The position numbers were made by a program, and so were the translations under genes. A stretch of DNA of 12,668 bases from Clostridiales bacterium (GTDB lineage Bacteria; Bacillota; Clostridia; Christensenellales; CAG-138). The notes beneath the pieces were generated by a model. It was given only the letters and a program-made list of their open reading frames with translations. It was not told the DNA's origin and ran no database searches. Below, one piece after another: positions 8,218 through 12,668 of the stretch. The number at the start of each line of letters is the position of its first letter. Position 1 is the stretch's first letter. Where the stretch lies: assembly GCA_031270585.1 (NCBI GenBank), contig JAISXK010000099.1, positions 1 to 12,668 of the forward strand, read 5' to 3'.

Positions 8218-9090
8218 TCACTCCTTGATTCCGGTGGACTGAATGCCCAATTCAAGATATTTTTGGCCGAACAGGAAAACCAACACGGCGGGGATCAGCA
8301 TCATAAGCGACGCCGCCATAGCGAGGCCCAGTTTATCCGCCGCGATCTGCGGCAGATACAGGGATAATGGCCACAGGGATTCGTCTTTGATAAACGTCAT
8401 AGGCTGCTCAATAGCGCTCCAGCACTCCAAAAAGCCCAGCACAAGCGCCGAGAGGATGCCCGGAAGGCCAAGCGGCAGGCCAATGCTGAAGAATGTTCTG
8501 AAGTAACCCGCGCCATCTATGGAAGCGGCCTCTAAAAGCGTGCGGGGCACTGCGTCGAAGCCCTTGAGCATAATAAACACGGGGAAGGCGGAAAAGGTAA
8601 AGGGCAAAATGACAGCCCACAGCGTATCCATCAACCCCAGTTGATCCAGAACCAGATAGTTCGGCACCATGGACACCTGAAACGGCATGAGCATGAGAGC
8701 GATGTAAACGGTCGTCAGCGCTTTGCGCCCCCGGAAACGGATGCGGCTAAGCGCCCATGCCGCCGGTGCGCCCAGCAACAACTGCCCCAGTACCGAGGGA
8801 AGCACAATCTTGAATGAATTCCAGAACATGACGAAGAACTGGGGCGTATCCAGCAACAGTTCCACCAAGGGCTGCAGCGTAGGCCAAGCGGGCAGCAGCG
8901 GCCATGTGGCGCTACCTTCCGCCGTTCCCATAGCGGGGCCTATGGTGGCGTTTAACTCCTCCAAGGACATCAGACTGCCCATGAACATGAACCACAAGAC
9001 CCACCAAACCAGTAACGCTACGGCGGTGAGTAGAATGAACCGGGCAATCATTCCGCAGCGTGGCCGCACGTAACTGCTTTTACCCGTCAT
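8218..9090 (-). CDS. Carbohydrate-type ABC transporter permease, MalG-like
   Basis: A 290-residue integral membrane protein of the binding-protein-dependent permease family. Six hydrophobic segments are visible, near 15-38, 92-116, 126-148, 157-178, 208-228 and 256-276. The ATPase-coupling EAA loop is clear at 187-206 (EAASIDGAG, then IGLPL). The MalG-type region NSFKIVLPSVLGQLLLGAPA (91-110) opens the permease core. The ATG at 9090 shares one base with the upstream stop (TGATG) and has GGGAGG 7 bases before it; the longer frame to 9354 is upstream-gene shadow. It should pair with the MalF-like protein encoded just upstream to form the channel for the operon's solute-binding lipoprotein. The substrate is unknown; sugars or glycosides are usual for this family. 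Its ATPase must be encoded elsewhere. Confidence 0.92.
   Translation of the reverse strand: MTGKSSYVRPRCGMIARFILLTAVALLVWWVLWFMFMGSLMSLEELNATIGPAMGTAEGSATWPLLPAWPTLQPLVELLLDTPQFFVMFWNSFKIVLPSVLGQLLLGAPAAWALSRIRFRGRKALTTVYIALMLMPFQVSMVPNYLVLDQLGLMDTLWAVILPFTFSAFPVFIMLKGFDAVPRTLLEAASIDGAGYFRTFFSIGLPLGLPGILSALVLGFLECWSAIEQPMTFIKDESLWPLSLYLPQIAADKLGLAMAASLMMLIPAVLVFLFGQKYLELGIQSTGIKE
8221..8226 (-). promoter_or_regulatory. Ribosome binding site deciding the adaptor start
   Basis: AAGGAG on the minus strand lies 7 bases before the ATG at 8213. The longer frame, opening at 8255, would overlap the upstream permease by 38 bases and lacks a comparable site. Confidence 0.7.
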
Positions 9091-9929
9091 CAATCCGCCT
9101 CCCTGAAAAACCGCTGCATCAGCAGTATCAAAATGAGCAACACGCCGCACAATATAGTGGCCGCCGCGCACAACCGGCTGATGTCGAGGTTCTGGAACCA
9201 GTTGTTGAACAGGTGCTGCAACAGGTAGATAGAATCGTGCGGGTACGCCCCCGCCACGAGGTATGCCTCGCGGAAGACCTTGAACCCGTTGAGGAGCGAG
9301 AGTATGGACACCAGCCCCATGGTGGGCAACAGGCCGGGCATTGTGATATACCAAAAGCTCTGCCAGGCGTTGGCGCCATCTACGTTCGCCGCCTCATACA
9401 GGTTATCGGAAATGCCATCCAGCCCGGCCAGCCAGAGTATCATATCGTACCCGCTGTTCTTCCACAGGTATGTGAACACCATCACCCAAAAGGCGGCGTT
9501 TGAGCCTATGAAATCGACCGGCTGCGCGCCAAGAGCGGTTAAGACCGTGTTCATCAGGCCGTTCTGATGAAACAGCACCTGCCACAGCAGCACGATGCTG
9601 GCGACCGGCATCGCCATAGGTAGCAGGTAAGTGGTTTTAAACGTTTTGCCCTGCGGACGAACGGCTCGTATCAATAGCGCAATCACCAGGCTTATGAGCA
9701 GCAGCAGGGGGATACACACGGCGATAAACTTAGCCGTGTTGGCTGCCGCCAGCCGGAACGCGCTGTTGCCTAGCACCGAGGCATAGCCTTCGAGCCCGAT
9801 AAAGTTTTTTCCACGGGCGTCAAAGAAACCGCGTCGCACGGTATCCGCGAATGGGATGAGGAAAAACACCAGAATCCCCCCCATACTGGGGGCCAGAAAG
9901 ACAAGGGCCGCAAAGCCCTCACCCTTCAT
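9090..9929 (-). CDS. Carbohydrate-type ABC transporter permease, MalF/UgpA-like
   Basis: A 279-residue permease from the ATG at 9929, with about six membrane segments beginning with AALVFLAPSMGGILVFFLIP. The EAA loop is at about 179-198 (EAANVDGANA, then ITMPG). Residues around 101-120 (TYLLPMAMPVASIVLLWQV) are typical of the MalF/UgpA side of the heterodimer. The start is uncertain. The frame stays open to a TTG at 9995, which would overlap the lipoprotein gene by 41 bases and add 22 mostly basic residues, but its GGAG box is too close. The ATG at 9929 has only a weak GGGAAG 12 bases upstream, and a TTG at 9971 has none. The gene follows the binding-protein gene by about 25 bases and overlaps the MalG-like gene by one base. 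It forms the channel with the MalG-like protein; the substrate is unknown. Confidence 0.9.
   Translation of the reverse strand: MKGEGFAALVFLAPSMGGILVFFLIPFADTVRRGFFDARGKNFIGLEGYASVLGNSAFRLAAANTAKFIAVCIPLLLLISLVIALLIRAVRPQGKTFKTTYLLPMAMPVASIVLLWQVLFHQNGLMNTVLTALGAQPVDFIGSNAAFWVMVFTYLWKNSGYDMILWLAGLDGISDNLYEAANVDGANAWQSFWYITMPGLLPTMGLVSILSLLNGFKVFREAYLVAGAYPHDSIYLLQHLFNNWFQNLDISRLCAAATILCGVLLILILLMQRFFREAD
9098..9103 (-). promoter_or_regulatory. Ribosome binding site deciding the MalG-like start
   Basis: GGGAGG on the minus strand, inside the end of the MalF-like gene, lies 7 bases before the ATG at 9090. It fixes the start at the coupled TGATG junction rather than the in-frame extension to 9354. 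Confidence 0.75.
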
Positions 9930-9954
9930 GGCGATACGTAGCTTCCCAGGGCGA

Positions 9955-12465
9955 TTATGATCTTTCCGCAAGGTAGTTTTTGACGTTCTGCTCAATCTCC
10001 TTCACGGCCCCTTCCACATCAATTTGCCCCTTACAGCATTTTTCCACAGTGCTCCACATCATTTCGGTCAGCACGGTATCCGCCATGGAGGGCGTTTGGA
10101 GCCGGCCTATCAAAGCGTCCGGATCAAAGGCGGAAAAGAGGGGCTGGCCGTTCTCAATGCGGCGCTCGTTGATGGCGTCGATCTGCGCCGCAAACCCGGT
10201 GCGGGTTACCGGCAGCCCGGTGCCGTAGTTGAGTTGTTGCACCGCCGCCGAGAGCATGTTCTCAACAAATTCGGCCGCGAACTCCGGCACAGCGGTATCG
10301 GCGCTGACGCTTATCACAGTGGATGGCTGCCACGCATCCGGCGCCAGCCCGGGAAACAGCGCCAGTTCCGAGCCGTCGCGTTCCATCATGATCTGCAATA
10401 GTTGGAGGTTGCCTGCAAAGAAAGCCGCATAATTTGTCATTTCCATCGTGTACCACATGAGCGAGTCGGGGACGGTTGTAGCGACGCTGCCGCCATCCAC
10501 AAATCTGGCGCGCGGGCCCCTGTTGCCAGAAGACCTTTCCGTCAGCGCGTATTTGTCGCTGATGGATAGGATTGCCTCCAGATAGCTGCGCAGGGCATCC
10601 GTATTGAGCTTATTATCCCCAACGATGGCCGGCGCGCTGGAAAGCCAAAGGATATCACACAAATCCTTTAGATCAGAGAAGTATAGCGCGGCACGCTTTG
10701 ATTCTTCCACGGCCGTGAAGGGCCCGGAGCCAGAATTGCCGCCGGCCGGCAAATCATTCCCCTCCACTACGAGCGAAATAAGATCGTCCTGCGTCTTTAT
10801 ACCATCCAGGCTATCGGCGCTCCCCATGAGCATGGGCATCAGGAACTGGGTGGGCAGGCAGTAAAGCTCGCCATCTTTCTTATACGGGTTTAGTAAGTTA
10901 TCATAAATATCGCTTGTGTCGATCAGCCCGCTTAGGTCGAGAAGCATCCCTTTGTCCGCATAGCTATCCGCTGGACAGCCATCCAACAGGATGATATCCG
11001 GCCCGTTGCCGCTCAAAAGTTCTGTGTTCAAAGTTTTGATGGCATCATCAGCCGATACGGCGTTGCTTGCGTCCATCGCAACCTCGTAGGTGATGGCGGC
11101 GTCCGGGTATGTTTTTCGCAACTGCGCAATGGCCGCGCGCACAAAGCTGTTGTCCGTCAGCGACCAGACCGTCAGGGTCTTGTCGGGGTCTATCGCGGCG
11201 TTTTCATCCCACACATATTTATACAGACGGTTTGCCTGCCCGTTCTCCAGCATATTGACCACGATGCCACCGTCCTCCAGCACAAATACCGCACCGACGC
11301 TACTGCGTGGCGTGCCGGTGGAGTATGCCGTGCTCTGTAACACCGTATCGACGACTCCGTCCGCGCCGGCGCGCAGCAAGGATCCGTTCTGGACGGAATA
11401 CAGCGCTCCCCCGGCGTCTACTGCCAGTGAACCGCCAACCGTTCCTCCCATCTGCATTCCCATGCCAATTTCTTCATTTCCGCCGCCGAAATTGACCGCC
11501 TGCCGATCTATGGGCGCGCCGTCACGCATGGTATATGCCGTTACCTTCCCGACGCCATCCAACACATACAGGTTTTCGTCATCACAGGCCGCTCCCATTG
11601 CGCTTTCCACCGGAATCTCCGCAATAAGCCGGCCTGACGAAATATCGTACAACTGCGTCTTGGCCATTATCTGCCCGGAGAAACCCCCGCCACCGGGCCG
11701 CTGCGCCGCATCCTGCGGGCCCTGCCCAGTTGTGGGCGCCGTTCCGCCACCCGGTACTTGATCCCCATTTGGGTTATCCGGGCCGGTTGCACCATTGAAT
11801 TCATCATCGGGAGCGGGGGCGTTTTCACCATCCGTTTCCTCTTCGTCGCTTGTATCGTCGCGTCCCGCCTCCTGTGGGAAATTGCCGCCGGCCGGCGTTC
11901 CCCCACGCGTGGCCTGCACCATCATACCGCCGATGGAGTAACCAAGCAGGAAACGGTCATTCCCCAGTGCCTGTAGCAGGGATACCGATACGTTTTCTCC
12001 ATTGGTAATCGCATCATCGATTTCCTGTATGGGGTACGATTCGCTGCCGCCATCGGGCGAGATTAAGATAAGCCCTTCCTCCCACATGTAGACAATAAGA
12101 CGGCCGTCCGGCAAAAACGTACCTGTCTGCGCATCCCGGTAGCGGTCGCCGTCGCTGCCGGGGCCGGGCGACGGCGTCCAGCTATTGCCGCCATCGGCGC
12201 TCTCATATCGGGTCTTTAAGCCTTCATCAAAACAGACGAGCGTACCATCCGCCGCAAGGAAGCTGGCAAACCTGCCCTCAACAGGAGGCGTGATGTCACT
12301 CTCCACATAACGGGCCGCTCCGTAAAGACCAGATGCTCCGTTTTCATTACGGCCGTTTCCACCCGAATCGGGCAAACTTCCACTCCTACCGCTATTGCCG
12401 CACGCCGCCATAAACAACAGGCATATATTTAACAACAAACAAAGGGCACTTTTTAAATATTTCAT
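9955..12465 (-). CDS. Large lipoprotein: repeat-rich N-terminal domain fused to extracellular solute-binding domain
   Basis: An 836-residue predicted lipoprotein. The signal peptide ends in a lipobox, FMAAC, with Cys22 as the lipidated residue. Residues 60-180 and 265-420 are beta-rich repeats of the kind found in propellers. They include an Asp-box, SADGGNSW (89-96), a second partial one at 136-140 (SPDGG), and later GVGKVTAY- and GGALYSVQNG-type blades. A Gly-, Pro- and Asp-rich linker (about 188-264) interrupts them. Residues about 428-830 are a family 1 type solute-binding domain (GNGPDIILLDG, 486-496, then GMLLDLSGLID) ending in the usual amphipathic helix. Typical binding proteins are 400-550 residues, so the N-terminal half is an extra module. 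AAGGAG lies about 10 bases before the ATG. It heads the operon with two cognate-type permeases. The ligand is unknown; the added region might bind glycans or the wall. Confidence 0.88.
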   Translation of the reverse strand: MKYLKSALCLLLNICLLFMAACGNSGRSGSLPDSGGNGRNENGASGLYGAARYVESDITPPVEGRFASFLAADGTLVCFDEGLKTRYESADGGNSWTPSPGPGSDGDRYRDAQTGTFLPDGRLIVYMWEEGLILISPDGGSESYPIQEIDDAITNGENVSVSLLQALGNDRFLLGYSIGGMMVQATRGGTPAGGNFPQEAGRDDTSDEEETDGENAPAPDDEFNGATGPDNPNGDQVPGGGTAPTTGQGPQDAAQRPGGGGFSGQIMAKTQLYDISSGRLIAEIPVESAMGAACDDENLYVLDGVGKVTAYTMRDGAPIDRQAVNFGGGNEEIGMGMQMGGTVGGSLAVDAGGALYSVQNGSLLRAGADGVVDTVLQSTAYSTGTPRSSVGAVFVLEDGGIVVNMLENGQANRLYKYVWDENAAIDPDKTLTVWSLTDNSFVRAAIAQLRKTYPDAAITYEVAMDASNAVSADDAIKTLNTELLSGNGPDIILLDGCPADSYADKGMLLDLSGLIDTSDIYDNLLNPYKKDGELYCLPTQFLMPMLMGSADSLDGIKTQDDLISLVVEGNDLPAGGNSGSGPFTAVEESKRAALYFSDLKDLCDILWLSSAPAIVGDNKLNTDALRSYLEAILSISDKYALTERSSGNRGPRARFVDGGSVATTVPDSLMWYTMEMTNYAAFFAGNLQLLQIMMERDGSELALFPGLAPDAWQPSTVISVSADTAVPEFAAEFVENMLSAAVQQLNYGTGLPVTRTGFAAQIDAINERRIENGQPLFSAFDPDALIGRLQTPSMADTVLTEMMWSTVEKCCKGQIDVEGAVKEIEQNVKNYLAERS

Positions 12466-12508
12466 GTTCGCTTCACTCCTTATAGGTTGTATGCTTTACG
12501 CACCATGA

Positions 12509-12536
12509 TTGGCAGTATAACGCGCGAAGCTATAAT
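12509..12536 (+). promoter_or_regulatory. Candidate sigma-A promoter pointing rightward
   Basis: TTGGCA (12509-12514) and a perfect TATAAT (12531-12536) are separated by 16 bases, close to the vegetative consensus. It points away from the operon, towards the right edge, so it would serve a gene beyond the window or make an antisense leader RNA. Confidence 0.5.
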
Positions 12537-12549
12537 GAAGCTCGAATCA
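12511..12549 (+). repeat. Left arm of a 39-bp imperfect inverted repeat
   Basis: It matches the reverse complement of 12628-12666 at 31 of 39 positions without gaps. The longest shared blocks are CAGTATA and CTATAATGAA. The arms are separated by 78 bp. The arm contains the rightward TATAAT box. Confidence 0.75.
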
Positions 12550-12627
12550 AAATCACACTGCTGAGGATGGCCTGGTGATTGATGTCTGTCTGTAATAGAT
12601 GGTAGAATAAGTGATAGCCTTCGGACG

Positions 12628-12666
12628 TTATTCAAGTTTCATTATAGGTTCGGGCAGTATACTGGC
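12628..12666 (-). repeat. Right arm of a 39-bp imperfect inverted repeat
   Basis: It is the partner of 12511-12549 (31 of 39 identical on the opposite strand). It includes the perfect 10-bp palindrome CAGTATACTG at 12655-12664 and a leftward TATAAT. The arm may extend past the window edge, so its outer boundary is not certain. Confidence 0.75.
12641..12646 (-). promoter_or_regulatory. Candidate -10 box for the transporter operon
   Basis: A perfect TATAAT on the minus strand points towards the lipoprotein gene. Its -35 region would fall at the last bases of the window (AGGCCA at 16-base spacing, a poor match) or just beyond, so the promoter cannot be fully judged. Confidence 0.4.
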
Positions 12667-12668
12667 CT

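Larger units (their letters stand above)
12466..12668. promoter_or_regulatory. Operon leader and upstream region with no gene seen
   Basis: These 203 bases contain no plausible ORF. They hold the ribosome binding site of the lipoprotein gene, an imperfect inverted repeat and two TATAAT boxes (listed separately). If transcription starts at the leftward TATAAT, the leader would be about 170 bases, long enough for RNA folding control. No known riboswitch motif was recognised. Confidence 0.6.

Noticed and set aside
11090..11761. A 223-codon plus-strand ORF
   Set aside because: It is antisense to the lipoprotein gene, and its Ser/Pro-rich composition reflects the complement of the Gly/Asp-rich coding strand.
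12480..12650. Direct repeat TTATAGGTT at 12480-12488 and 12642-12650, as a possible 9-bp target-site duplication
   Set aside because: The second copy lies inside the right arm of the inverted repeat, so it cannot flank that element. A 9-bp match over this distance is not rare.

Overview
The window looks like chromosomal DNA of a spore-forming Clostridia-class Firmicute of moderate GC (roughly mid-50s percent by eye). The evidence is a SleC-type spore cortex-lytic enzyme beside two Csp-type subtilisin-like proteases, strong AGGAGG-like ribosome binding sites, and a lipoprotein solute-binding protein with Gram-positive style ABC permeases. No tRNA, rRNA, CRISPR array or transposase was seen.

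Left part (1-5123): a germination module. Two S8 proteases of the Csp family lie head to tail on the minus strand (1747-3486, then 45-1757) with an 11-base overlap. Both keep Asp, His, Ser and the oxyanion Asn. Just upstream on the same strand is a small ORF of about 80 codons (3512-3753) that is broken by a single-base frameshift. Divergent from it, across 128 bp, sleC runs on the plus strand (3882-5123). In clostridia Csp proteases cut pro-SleC, and the activated SleC then degrades spore cortex peptidoglycan. The gene arrangement therefore mirrors a protease-to-substrate pathway.

Right part (5196-12465): a tight five-gene minus-strand operon. In transcription order it encodes an 836-aa lipoprotein (N-terminal repeat or propeller-like region plus a C-terminal sugar-type solute-binding domain), a MalF-type permease, a MalG-type permease, a MacA/HlyD-like adaptor with a very long coiled coil, and a small MacB-like membrane protein. 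The spacings are about 25 bases, a 1-base overlap, 4 bases and 18 bases. No ATPase gene is in the operon. Combining importer-type permeases with efflux-type adaptor parts is unusual and is the most interesting candidate for an undescribed system here.

The leader upstream of that operon (12466-12668) holds a 31/39 imperfect inverted repeat. Each arm carries a TATAAT box and the two boxes face each other. It could be a small MITE-like element, a pair of overlapping promoters, or a structured leader.
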